From contig NZ_JAFFZO010000043.1 in assembly GCF_016924145.1 (NCBI RefSeq), positions 1-37,994 on the forward strand: a stretch of 37,994 nucleotides of DNA. The letters are read 5' to 3'. Origin of the DNA: Amphritea pacifica (GTDB lineage Bacteria > Pseudomonadota > Gammaproteobacteria > Pseudomonadales > Balneatricaceae). The notes under the pieces are model-generated. The model had not been told where the DNA came from. It searched no databases and worked only from the letters and a program-made list of their open reading frames with translations. Positions 1 to 7,045 of this stretch are shown one piece after another; positions within the stretch are counted from its first letter, which is position 1; the number at the start of each line of letters is the position of its first letter. Made by a program: the position numbers and the translations under genes.

Positions 1-2
1 TG

Positions 3-323
3 GTGTGTGATGGCATGAACCTGATTGGTCGGGAAATGTTTGCTATCGACGGCTGTAAAATGCCATCCAATGCAGCCAAAGAGTGGAGTGGAACACGGGC
101 AGAGCTGAACCGTAAACAAGCCAAAATGGAGAAAAGGGGACTGATTTATTTTTGTCCTTCATCCCGTAAAATCACTGCAAGCCTTTTAGAGCAATCGACG
201 CAATCGCGTCGAGCACCGAGTAAGCGCGAAGCGCGTGCTAGTCATTCACGGTCTTGGATCCAGAACTATCCATGCTCGTCCTTTTACACGGAATGTTTGA
301 GGTTTCAATTGTGCACCTGTTAA
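3..323 (+). pseudogene. Truncated IS1182-like transposase remnant (5' end outside window)
   Basis: The frame enters from the left edge. Its first ~45 residues contain FAIDGCKMPSNAAKEWSG followed by a Lys/Glu-rich helix (AELNRKQAKMEKR). This is the block around the catalytic region of IS1182/IS5-superfamily DDE transposases. Homology stops at about base 140, where an intact transposase would continue for a few hundred more residues. The rest of the frame (to 323) is low-complexity read-through that crosses the first structured repeat at 195-245. I infer a decayed insertion sequence, and no terminal inverted repeat is visible inside the window. The family assignment is from motif memory and is fairly secure; the exact IS name is not. 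Confidence 0.6.
156..245 (+). repeat. Structured repeat copy R1 (diverged, compensated hairpins)
   Basis: This is the first of five copies of a family whose core is two adjacent hairpins. Here hairpin 1 is CGACGC-AATC-GCGTCG (196-211). Hairpin 2 is GCGC-GAA-GCGC (224-234), enclosed by AGCAC/GTGCT (212-216 with 235-239). The sequence differs from R3-R5, but the paired positions changed on both sides and the GAA loop is kept. The left flank shares the CTTCATCCC and CCTTTTAGAG-like blocks with the other copies. Confidence 0.65.
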
Positions 324-712
324 AAATAGTACAGTGGATTTTGATCGTTGTAGGGGGAGTTATTACGGTTCTGGTAATGCTCTGTGCTCTTCTTTTTTGG
401 TATATGAGTTCTGGTGTTTTTGGTACTGAACGTTTTGATAAGGGTGCGTGGAACGCTCCGGTATCCAGAGAGCAGGAAGCTTCTTGTTACCGTGGCGGAA
501 TGGCTAAAGATATTCGGGATAATGTGTTATCCAGCGAAACAACTAAGGAAGATGTCATTGTTCTGCTTGGAAGTCCTGAGGGTGATATAACCAAACAAGT
601 CTATAAATATGATCTTGGCATGTGCAGCGGCTTGCGTATGGACTATGACGATTTACGTATCTATTTTGACGACCAGGGTCATTATACCCACGCAAAAATT
701 GTTCAGAATTGA
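311..712 (+). CDS. Small membrane-anchored protein of unknown function
   Basis: The 133-residue product starts with a short polar segment and one strong membrane span (about residues 4-30, ILIVVGGVITVLVMLCALLF). A soluble C-terminal part follows, including a segment like the SmpA/BamE fold: a helix start (ETTKEDVIVLLGSPEG), a Y/D-rich strand and a final strand ending YTHAKIVQN. I do not recognise a named family. The start is chosen at GTG 311 because TGAGG (298-302) lies 8 bases upstream and gives a canonical N-terminal anchor. In-frame TTG 254, ATG 272 and ATG 293 lack a well-spaced ribosome site. The gene stands alone, flanked by structured repeats R1 and R2. Confidence 0.6.
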   Translation: MHLLKIVQWILIVVGGVITVLVMLCALLFWYMSSGVFGTERFDKGAWNAPVSREQEASCYRGGMAKDIRDNVLSSETTKEDVIVLLGSPEGDITKQVYKYDLGMCSGLRMDYDDLRIYFDDQGHYTHAKIVQN

Positions 713-794
713 GAGGCCAGTTACTAATTGCACGACAATAAGACAGATTCTCTTTCTTTCCGCTTAAATTCTTCAATCATATGAACCAATGCTT

Positions 795-855
795 TTTCCA
801 GTAAGCGACGCAGTCGCGCCTAACTACTCGCTAGCTGCGCAGCGGCGGTCTACCC
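795..855 (+). repeat. Structured repeat copy R2
   Basis: The left flank is TTTTTCCAGTAA, followed by GCGACGCAGTCGCG (hairpin 1), TAACTACTCGCTAGC, and hairpin 2 in which GCTGC and GCGGC pair around a GCA loop with one G-U. The copy is in the same orientation as all others and lies about 90 bases after the stop of the membrane protein gene. Confidence 0.75.
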
Positions 856-963
856 ACGCGGGAGCGGGGGAACGAGCGCAAGCCTCTCTTCAATCATTAG
901 ATGTATGACAGTTATCACGGGCGTTGTTGGGATTCGTGCCTCATCCCAACCTATGGTCCAGAT

Positions 964-1060
964 TTTCCTGGCAAGCGACGCAGTCGCGTCTAACCACCAG
1001 CCAGCCGCGAAGCGGCGATCTAGCCACTGCCTTTAAAGGCGATCTAGCCACGGCTCTCTT
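964..1060 (+). repeat. Structured repeat copy R3 (with third hairpin)
   Basis: TTTTCCTGGCAA precedes hairpin 1 (GACGC-AGTC-GCGTC) and hairpin 2 (GCCGC-GAA-GCGGC). A third element is the perfect palindrome GCCTTTAAAGGC, flanked on both sides by GGCGATCTAGCCAC. This looks like a local duplication of the right end. R5 has the same three-hairpin layout. Confidence 0.85.
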
Positions 1061-1145
1061 ATGCCTGCTGTGATCATTGCAGAAATTGACGCCACTGCCG
1101 GAAGGGCGTCCATCACATCACTGCAAAGGCTGTTAAGAATTAAGC

Positions 1146-1400
1146 TTACTCTAACCTGGATTCAAGCAGCATGCGCATAGCATGAGCCATTGTTTTTTCG
1201 GACTCATGGTGTTTTCCATTTGCATGCAGGCGCATACCTTCATCACGCAGAGCTTTCACCTCGGCTTTCTGCATCTCATTCAGATCACTGCGGGGCAGCG
1301 CATTATCGATCGCCTTAGCGTCCATCGGGCAGTGACCCGCGAAAGCCTGCACAGATAGTGTAGTGGCTACAGCTGCCAGCATAAGTGTACGTTTCAACAT
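1146..1400 (-). CDS. Small secreted protein with GHCP motif
   Basis: The 84-residue product has a clean Sec signal peptide: MLKRT, a hydrophobic core, and probable cleavage after AFA at about residue 21. The mature part begins GHCPMDAKAID. It is mainly helical and charged, with one cysteine. Short periplasmic proteins beginning GHCPMD are common and uncharacterised in marine gammaproteobacteria; I know of no assigned function. A strong GGAGG lies 8 bases before the ATG (minus strand), so the start is firm. The gene is monocistronic between repeat R3 and the oxidoreductase gene. Confidence 0.75.
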   Translation of the reverse strand: MLKRTLMLAAVATTLSVQAFAGHCPMDAKAIDNALPRSDLNEMQKAEVKALRDEGMRLHANGKHHESEKTMAHAMRMLLESRLE

Positions 1401-1586
1401 AACAAATCCTCCAAATCTGGACCCGGTTCATAGTTCAAACTAAAGTATAGTTCAGTTGATTTTAGCTATTGCCAGATCACGGAGGTGTCGGGGGAATGGC
1501 ACCCGTACAGAAGCGAATCTGGCAGAACAGGAAGGTAGTCATGAACCAGGTCAGATCAGAATTGAAGAGCGCTTAATGGATTACAT

Positions 1587-2273
1587 TTAATCCTGGCAGC
1601 GTTCTTTACAGGGGCTTTCTGGGGAAGCTAGCTTTTTGGTAATTCGTTTTATTAATTCCGGAATTGACTTATAAGCGCTTTCAATTGACCGCTTGTGCCG
1701 TTTATCACCAAACTCTTGGTATTCCACGTTGATTTCATGTATTTCATCTGCGCCAAGGTATTTGCTGAGTGTGCGAAGATGGGGGCCTAAATGATTCATC
1801 GTTTCCCGTGCTCCGTTTTCTTCAAAGCCAAACTCGCCACAAGATGTTATAAGCACGAGAAATTTTCCTGACAGGGTAGGCTCTAATGGAAAATCACCAC
1901 GGTTAAGGTCAAAGGTAAAGGTCTTGTTTATTCTGACAATCTGGTCAATCCATGCTTTCAGTGATGCAGGCATACCGTAGTTGTACATCGGAGTGGATAT
2001 GACAATGACGTCAGCCTCTGATAACTCTTCAATTAACACATCAGACAATGCTAACAATAAATTTTGCTCATCTGTTCTTTTCTCTTCGGGGGTGAAGACC
2101 GCTGCAATCCAGCTTTCAGATATAAAGTCTGGTGGTGTGCTGCCAATATCTCTATAGATAAATCGATCTGCGGGTTTTTCTGTGAGCCATTGATGCTTGA
2201 ATGTCTCGCCTAAGGTCCTTGAAATAGAACGTTCTTTACGTGCACTTGCATCGATATGAAGTATAGCGGTCAT
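1587..2273 (-). CDS. FMN-dependent NADH-azoreductase / flavodoxin-fold quinone reductase
   Basis: The 228-residue product belongs to the AzoR/NQO flavodoxin-like family, which uses NAD(P)H to reduce quinones or azo compounds by two electrons in the cytoplasm. Visible family marks are the N-terminal strand and phosphate loop (ILHIDASARKERSISRTLG), the flavin-contact block TPMYNYGMPASLKAWIDQI with the following FTF, and the ITSCGEFGF turn. The protein is about 25 residues longer than typical AzoR (~200) through a charged C-terminal tail (KKLASPESPCKERCQD). It is divergent from a GcvA-like LysR gene, with a shared operator between them, so it is probably that regulator's target. The substrate is unknown. 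Confidence 0.82.
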   Translation of the reverse strand: MTAILHIDASARKERSISRTLGETFKHQWLTEKPADRFIYRDIGSTPPDFISESWIAAVFTPEEKRTDEQNLLLALSDVLIEELSEADVIVISTPMYNYGMPASLKAWIDQIVRINKTFTFDLNRGDFPLEPTLSGKFLVLITSCGEFGFEENGARETMNHLGPHLRTLSKYLGADEIHEINVEYQEFGDKRHKRSIESAYKSIPELIKRITKKLASPESPCKERCQD

Positions 2274-2336
2274 ATGATTTTCCCTGGTTTGTTATGAATT
2301 ACGCTGTGTCGGGAATTATTTGCAAAGCCGGGCTTG

Positions 2337-2365
2337 TTGACAAATGGTAAAACTTTACTTATAGA
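2337..2365 (+). promoter_or_regulatory. Promoter of the LysR gene
   Basis: TTGACA at 2337-2342 and TATAGA at 2360-2365 are separated by exactly 17 bases. This is the best sigma-70 match in the window and points toward the LysR gene at 2395. The predicted start of transcription is only ~20 bases before the ATG. Confidence 0.75.
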
Positions 2366-2391
2366 TGATCTGATTTCATCTATGAGTAAAG
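2353..2391. promoter_or_regulatory. 16-bp-arm inverted repeat, candidate LysR operator
   Basis: CTTTACTTATAGATGA (2353-2368) is mirrored by TCATCTATGAGTAAAG (2376-2391) with a 7-base spacer. 15 of 16 positions pair. The dyad covers the -10 of the LysR promoter and runs nearly to its ATG, so binding would be expected to repress lysR while affecting the divergent oxidoreductase gene. Confidence 0.75.
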
Positions 2392-2394
2392 TCT

Positions 2395-3279
2395 ATGTTT
2401 TCTCGCTTACCTCAACTGAATCAAATCAAAGGGTTTGAGGCTGCTGCGCGCTTAGGTAGTTTTAAAGCTGCCGCTGGTGAGCTGAATATCACTCCAACGG
2501 CAATATCTCACCAAATATCAAACTTAGAGGACCGGCTGGGGGTTTTGCTGTTCGAACGAAAAGTCCGCTCAATAGTCCTGACTCAAGAAGGTGCCAGGTT
2601 TGCACTTGTTGCCCATCAGGCGCTGCAGCAGATATCAACGGCAATTGAAGAAATATCCGATGCGCAGTCTGTGTTGAACATAGCCACAACGACGTCTTTT
2701 GCCTCAATGTGGCTTGTTCCCAATCTGGCTAGGTTTTATAAAGAACACCCTGATATTCAGGTTGCGATAAGGACCGGAGAGGAGCTTGCTGATATCAGGC
2801 GCGATCGTCGCATTGATCTCGCAATAAGATATGGTCGTGATGTTGAGAAAAATACAACAGCGGTAAAACTGGTGACCGAACGTTTTGCCGGCTATGCAAC
2901 AGAGGGTTATTTGAACAGTTGTAAGGATTTAACTGATGCCACTTATATAGAGACCAGATGGAAGAACAAAGACTTACCCTCAATAAGCTGGGAAAAGTGG
3001 CTTCAAACGTTTAACGCCAATATATCCGCCCCAAAGATAAGTTACTTTGACCAGGAAGATCATGTTGTTCAAGCCGCTTTAACCGGTCAGGGAATAGCAC
3101 TGGTTAGCTCGGTATTAGCTAAAATGGCGGTGCAGAACGGTTGGTTAAAAACTATGGATGATGACTGCTCTTTACCGGGGCTAACGTATTTTTTATTGGT
3201 ATCACCCTTCAGTGCAAACTTACGCAAAGTCACTGTCTTCAGTGATTGGCTGATTAAAGAGTTAGCAGAGTATGCCTGA
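2395..3279 (+). CDS. LysR-family transcriptional regulator (GcvA-like)
   Basis: The 294-residue product has an N-terminal winged HTH (about 6-65; GFEAAARLGSFKAAAGELNITPTAISHQI). A periplasmic-binding-protein-like effector domain (about 90-294) follows. The SFKAAAxELxxTPTAISHQI pattern is that of the GcvA/AmpR branch. It probably controls the divergent azoreductase-like gene and itself through the 2353-2391 dyad. The effector is unknown, though electrophiles or quinones would suit the target gene. The ribosome site is weak (GAG 2384-2386), and leader space is very short because the promoter lies close to the start. Confidence 0.88.
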   Translation: MFSRLPQLNQIKGFEAAARLGSFKAAAGELNITPTAISHQISNLEDRLGVLLFERKVRSIVLTQEGARFALVAHQALQQISTAIEEISDAQSVLNIATTTSFASMWLVPNLARFYKEHPDIQVAIRTGEELADIRRDRRIDLAIRYGRDVEKNTTAVKLVTERFAGYATEGYLNSCKDLTDATYIETRWKNKDLPSISWEKWLQTFNANISAPKISYFDQEDHVVQAALTGQGIALVSSVLAKMAVQNGWLKTMDDDCSLPGLTYFLLVSPFSANLRKVTVFSDWLIKELAEYA

Positions 3280-3619
3280 TAATATCGATATTAGGAAAAA
3301 GGGAGACAGACGTATTTTCTTGCCCCTCATCCCTTCACCCCACGAAAGCAACGCTTTTCCTCGCATGCGACGCAGTCGCGTCTAACTACTAGCCAGCCGC
3401 GAAGCGGCGATCTGGCCACTTCTCTTTGAGATAAATCCTTGCCATTCGCCAGTCGTTAACATTTAATATTGTGATAGATCGCTATGGATGGTGAGCTTCC
3501 TACTGAGGCCTTTCACCTTATGAGTTTATGCCCATGCTGGGCGTAACAACGTTAAGTCGACCAGATGTTAATGTGCCATCTGCAACCGGGCTGGCACAAT
3601 AAATGTCGGAGAAAAAAAC
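3280..3619. other. Intergenic gap with repeat R4
   Basis: This 340-base gap contains the long form of the structured repeat (about 3293-3421). About 200 bases without recognisable coding follow, ending in the GGAG ribosome site for the gene at 3620. Confidence 0.6.
3293..3421 (+). repeat. Structured repeat copy R4 (long form)
   Basis: R4 and R5 share a left extension with the block CCCCTCATCCCTTCACCCCA, then hairpin GAAAGC-AAC-GCTTTTC, then the canonical GACGC-AGTC-GCGTC and GCCGC-GAA-GCGGC hairpins and GATCTGGCCACT. From the CCCCTCATCCC block to GGCCACT the two copies differ at only a handful of positions. Confidence 0.85.
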
Positions 3620-4150
3620 ATGGACGAGAACCCCTATAGAGCCCCCAACGCATCGAATGAAAAGCCAGAACGAGGATCTGGTGCAATAAGGATTATAAAG
3701 AAAATTCTGATTGGTTTAGGTGTTGTTTTTGGGCTGCTGATCGTACTGATTATCTGGGGCGCATATTCTACCTCAAATACCTACGGCAAGTTTGAAAATA
3801 GAGCAGAACCGTTTATCGAAAACTTTCTTGCTGAGCAAGATCCCTGGGACTATAAAAAAGCCAGGCCGTATCTGAGTGACGCCTGGTTAGAAAGCACAAC
3901 GGATGAAGATGGCGTAAAGCTGTTCGGTTATTTTAAAAAGCTGGGAGTATTGACATCTATTGATAGTATTGCCTGGCAGGGGTGTTTGAATCATAAATCG
4001 ACCAGTGGTGCAGTTGAACGATGTAACTACGACGTTATGGCAAGCTATGAAAATGGCAAAGCACAACTCTATTTTGGCTTATCTATCGAGTCCGAAGAAC
4101 TCAAACTGATGCAGTTACGAATTAACTCCGATGTGTTTATGCAGCCGTAA
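3620..4150 (+). CDS. Single-span membrane protein of unknown function (NPYRAP N-terminus)
   Basis: The 176-residue product opens MDENPYRAPNA, a short proline-rich head seen on several families of small inner-membrane proteins. One membrane span follows at about residues 30-49 (LIGLGVVFGLLIVLIIWGAY), then an extracytoplasmic domain of ~120 residues with two cysteines (WQGCLNH and VERCNYDV) that could form a disulfide. The domain pattern, a helix then mixed strands, recalls NTF2-like or DUF4864-type folds, but I cannot place it. GGAG eight bases before the ATG supports the start. Repeats R4 and R5 flank it. Confidence 0.7.
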   Translation: MDENPYRAPNASNEKPERGSGAIRIIKKILIGLGVVFGLLIVLIIWGAYSTSNTYGKFENRAEPFIENFLAEQDPWDYKKARPYLSDAWLESTTDEDGVKLFGYFKKLGVLTSIDSIAWQGCLNHKSTSGAVERCNYDVMASYENGKAQLYFGLSIESEELKLMQLRINSDVFMQP

Positions 4151-4180
4151 ACGGATAGAGCTGATTGCGTCTGATTCACA

Positions 4181-4335
4181 GACAAGAAAGGGGGGGAGAT
4201 CTGTTTTCTGGCCCCTCATCCCTTCACCCCACGAAAGCAACGCTTTTCCTGGCATGCGACGTAGTCGCGTCTATTCACTAGCCAGCCGCGAAGCGGCGAT
4301 CTGGCCACTGCCTTTAAAGGCGATCTAGCCACTGC
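4181..4335 (+). repeat. Structured repeat copy R5 (long form, reaches into pabB)
   Basis: This copy has the same left block as R4 and hairpins GAAAGC-AAC-GCTTTTC, GACGT-AGTC-GCGTC and GCCGC-GAA-GCGGC. It ends with the extra palindrome GCCTTTAAAGGC and GATCTAGCCAC seen in R3. Its right end supplies the last codons and TAG stop of pabB on the minus strand. Confidence 0.85.
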
Positions 4336-5722
4336 TCTTACCAATAGTCTCCTCTAAAGGCTTAAGTAGATTATTCACCTTGTCATAGGTTTCCTGATAT
4401 TCATCAGCGGTTTCGGAGTCTGCGACGATGCCGCCGCCGGCCCAGCAGTGTATCTGGCCGTTTTCACAGATCAGGGTGCGGATGGTGATGCTGGTATCCA
4501 TCTGGCCGGAGAAACTCAGATAGCCGATTGAGCCGCAGTATACAGAGCGACGATGGGGCTCCAGCTCTTCGATAATTTCCATAGCACGGATCTTCGGTGC
4601 GCCAGTGATCGACCCGCCGGGGAAACTGTGCTCCAGCAGGTCGATCGGGGTTTTATCCGCCGCCAGTTTGCCGGTGATGGTGCTGACCAGGTGGTGGACA
4701 TTGGCATAGGATTCTACAGCAAACAGTTTAGGCACTCTGACACTGCCGTGTTCACATACCTTGCTGATGTCATTGCGCATCAGATCGACGATCATCAGGT
4801 TTTCGGCCCGGTCTTTCTCGCTGTCATGCAGGGCCAGTTTTAACTGTGCATCCAGCGCCGGGTTGTTGCCTCTTGGCCGTGTGCCCTTGATCGGTTTTGT
4901 GGTGACTTGGTTGTCGCACACTTCAAGAAACTGTTCGGGTGAGTGTGACAGAATCGCACCGTCAGCGGTTTCAATGTAGGCGGAGTAGGGGGTTGGCGCC
5001 TGCTGTCTGATCAGCTTGTAGGCCGCCCAGGGGTCCCCTTGATAGCGGCTGCTGAAACGTTGGGCAAAGTTAACCTGATAGCAATCACCGGAGTGGATGT
5101 ACTGATCGATGCGGTTAAGTGAGTGGTAATACTCGGGTTCACTCATATTGCTTTTAAAGGGGGCGGCAAGGGTAAAGCCACGGCTGCCTGTTTCAGTATT
5201 ATGGTTTAGCAGCTGCAGAATATTTTCTGCCCCGGCGGTATTGATCAGGGGGGTGGTGACCAATTGTGCGGTGTTACTCTTATGGTCGATCACCACTGCC
5301 CAGCTGTATATACCCACCTGCATATCGGGCAGCTCGATATCAGCGATGGTGTTTTCTGGCAGTGTTTCCAGACTGCGGCCCAGGTCATAGGCAAAATATC
5401 CCAGCAACCCACCACAGAATGGCAGCGCTTTAACCTCGGTTTGTTGTGGCTCAGGGCAACGCTGCTGATACTGGCTAAACAGTTGTTGCAGATGGGTAAA
5501 GGGATTGCCGCTAAGCTGTTCATCGGTGCTGGCTGTGGTGAGATGAGTTAATCCATTCTGATAACTAAGCCGGGCTTCAGGATTTGCGGCGATGATATCA
5601 AAACGCCCATAACGGCCTGCAGGTTTTCCACTGTCGAGGAAGACCGGGGCGTCGAGGTGACGGATGCGTTCGAAGTAGAGGGTGGTATTTTGCAGATAGG
5701 GGAGTGAAAAAAGTCTGTACAC
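4325..5722 (-). CDS. pabB: Aminodeoxychorismate synthase component I
   Basis: The 465-residue product uses ammonia from the PabA glutaminase to convert chorismate to 4-amino-4-deoxychorismate, the first dedicated step to p-aminobenzoate and folate. It has the PabB/TrpE architecture: N-terminal domain to ~190, then the chorismate-binding domain. That domain shows PIKGTRPRG (277-285, with the Lys that distinguishes PabB chemistry), SFPGGSITGAPKIRAMEII (366-384) and the WAGGGIVADS end. Length matches E. coli PabB (453) with a short extension. The start is GTG 5722, preceded by AAGG at somewhat long spacing. The last three residues (SSG) and the stop lie in structured repeat R5. It is divergent from the hydrolase gene. 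Confidence 0.93.
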   Translation of the reverse strand: MYRLFSLPYLQNTTLYFERIRHLDAPVFLDSGKPAGRYGRFDIIAANPEARLSYQNGLTHLTTASTDEQLSGNPFTHLQQLFSQYQQRCPEPQQTEVKALPFCGGLLGYFAYDLGRSLETLPENTIADIELPDMQVGIYSWAVVIDHKSNTAQLVTTPLINTAGAENILQLLNHNTETGSRGFTLAAPFKSNMSEPEYYHSLNRIDQYIHSGDCYQVNFAQRFSSRYQGDPWAAYKLIRQQAPTPYSAYIETADGAILSHSPEQFLEVCDNQVTTKPIKGTRPRGNNPALDAQLKLALHDSEKDRAENLMIVDLMRNDISKVCEHGSVRVPKLFAVESYANVHHLVSTITGKLAADKTPIDLLEHSFPGGSITGAPKIRAMEIIEELEPHRRSVYCGSIGYLSFSGQMDTSITIRTLICENGQIHCWAGGGIVADSETADEYQETYDKVNNLLKPLEETIGKSSG

Positions 5723-5988
5723 CCGATAAACCTTAGTTCTTGCCTGTCTTCAGCTCAGGTCTCTGAGTTTGACCGGTCGTTGTTTTGCCATCCGTCAGCT
5801 TAAGATTAACAGGATGGTTCAGGGTAAAAAGCGATTGTATCTGTCCGGGGTAGCGAAAGCGAGGTGCAATCCTGCAGTTTTTTCTACAAATCTTAACAGT
5901 ATAATCGCCGTATAATGACGGGAGTTTTGTTCTTCTTCAGGATACTATCCGTTTATTTATAGCCGTCAGATAACAGTTAGCAGAACCG
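5723..5988. promoter_or_regulatory. Divergent promoter region of pabB and the hydrolase
   Basis: This 266-base gap contains two TATAAT hexamers on the + strand, at 5900-5905 and 5911-5916, upstream of the hydrolase gene. Neither has a good -35 at 17 bases. No clear hexamers were picked for pabB. Confidence 0.4.
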
Positions 5989-6852
5989 ATGATTAAACAC
6001 CCCTTCAAGATTACTCAGCATCAGCTCAACCTTCCCGACCAGCAGGTCAGTTATCAGCTTTACAGAAAGTCCGGTGACAGCTCGCCGCGCCGGCTGGTGA
6101 TGTTGCATGGTGCCGGCGTGGCTGGAGAGGATACCTGGTCAGCCATTAGCATGATGACCACTGGCTGGGATGAAATTCTCATACCGGACCAGCGGGGCAC
6201 GGGCAATACGCGCTACCCCGACGGAGCGGAGCATTCTTTCACCATCAATGAACTGGTGAACGATCTCGGTGCTCTGGTGGACCATCTGGGCTGGTGGCAG
6301 TTTGATCTGGCGGGCTATTCCATGGGGGGGATGGTGTCACTACTGTATAAGCAGCGTTACCATGAGCGGGTGAAGAAACAATATTTGTTAGAGTCTGCGA
6401 TGCTTGACCGGCCCTGCTGGGAATCGACTGTTAATCTGCGCTTGAAGTTCAGTGAAGCCGCAGAGCATCTGCAAGGGGATCAGGCGGAAACCGGAATACG
6501 TGCGTTTCTGGATACTATCTCGCCCAACCGGAAAGTCGCGCCTAAAGCCGAGTTGTTGACAATCCAGCGCCTTGCAGCACGTCCTATTGGTTTTGCTAAT
6601 GCCCTCAACTGTGTCACGGAAGCGATCACCACTATAGACCGTGAAGCACTGGTGGCTGCCCAGGGTGATGTCACCAGTTTTATTGGCGGTCACAGTGTCG
6701 ATCTGATGCATCAGTATCAGCGGGATCTGGCTGAGCGCCTGCCCAACTGGCACTACTTTATGGTGCCGGGCACTGATCATTCGCTGCCATTTCAGAAACC
6801 CCGTCAGATCGCCCGTATTATGGATAGCGAACTGAACCGTTTTCTCGCCTGA
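5989..6852 (+). CDS. Alpha/beta-hydrolase fold protein
   Basis: The 287-residue product has the oxyanion motif MLHGAG (38-43), the nucleophile elbow GYSMGG with Ser111, and His264 in GTDHS near the end. This is a full Ser-His hydrolase set; the acid is probably Asp238. The IPDQRGTGNT segment is typical of proline iminopeptidase and esterase-like members. The substrate cannot be told from sequence. The gene is monocistronic: a pabB-divergent promoter region precedes it and a good terminator (6877-6901) follows. The ribosome site before ATG 5989 is poor. Confidence 0.85.
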   Translation: MIKHPFKITQHQLNLPDQQVSYQLYRKSGDSSPRRLVMLHGAGVAGEDTWSAISMMTTGWDEILIPDQRGTGNTRYPDGAEHSFTINELVNDLGALVDHLGWWQFDLAGYSMGGMVSLLYKQRYHERVKKQYLLESAMLDRPCWESTVNLRLKFSEAAEHLQGDQAETGIRAFLDTISPNRKVAPKAELLTIQRLAARPIGFANALNCVTEAITTIDREALVAAQGDVTSFIGGHSVDLMHQYQRDLAERLPNWHYFMVPGTDHSLPFQKPRQIARIMDSELNRFLA

Positions 6853-6876
6853 TACGCACTCCTGAACTAGACTGAT

Positions 6877-6901
6877 AGCCTCGTTTGACGGGGCTTTTTT
6901 A
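6877..6901 (+). terminator. Terminator after the hydrolase gene
   Basis: AGCCTCG (6877-6883) pairs with CGGGGCT (6889-6895) around loop TTTGA, followed by a run of T. One G-U pair is present. It isolates the hydrolase from the downstream methylcitrate operon. Confidence 0.75.
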
Positions 6902-6945
6902 TGTCTGATAGCTAAGTCAGGATATACCCCTATACTTTTGTAGCA

Positions 6946-6953
6946 TGTCGACA
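6946..6953. promoter_or_regulatory. Upstream TGTCGACA box
   Basis: This perfect 8-base palindrome TGTCGACA lies 27 bases upstream of the gntR -35. It repeats the core of the stronger site at 7016-7029, about 73 bases away centre to centre (seven helical turns). Confidence 0.45.
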
Positions 6954-6972
6954 CTTTTCGTCTTTAGTATGG

Positions 6973-7001
6973 TTGACGATGCAGGAGTTGCTCTGTATTG
7001 T
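6973..7001 (+). promoter_or_regulatory. Promoter of the gntR-prp operon
   Basis: TTGACG (6973-6978) and TATTGT (6996-7001) have a 17-base spacer. The operator-like palindrome at 7016-7029 lies just downstream of the expected transcription start. Confidence 0.6.
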
Positions 7002-7015
7002 TAGCCAAATAACAA

Positions 7016-7029
7016 GATTGTCGACAATC
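7016..7029. promoter_or_regulatory. Candidate GntR operator
   Basis: GATTGTCGACAATC is a perfect 14-base palindrome in the leader of the gntR-prp transcript. FCD-type GntR repressors bind short palindromes of this size, so autorepression and operon repression are the simple reading. Confidence 0.6.
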
Positions 7030-7045
7030 CATCGAGAAGGTTGTA

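Larger units (their letters stand above)
713..1145. other. Intergenic gap with two structured repeats
   Basis: No convincing gene is seen in this 433-base gap. It holds repeat copies R2 and R3 and little else. A C+T-rich segment (944-970) before R3 resembles the left flank of R4 and R5 (CCTCATCCC, then TTTTCCTGGCA). The minus-strand 73-residue frame here is a shadow of the upstream gene. Confidence 0.6.

Noticed and set aside
4131-4328. 65-residue frame downstream of the NPYRAP protein
   Set aside because: It overlaps that gene's end and is mostly structured repeat R5.
156-4335. Integron-like cassette array with attC sites
   Set aside because: Repeats follow genes in one orientation, but no GTTRRRY core sites or matching RYYYAAC ends were found, no integrase is present, and the azoreductase/LysR pair is a divergent two-gene unit, which is unusual for a cassette.
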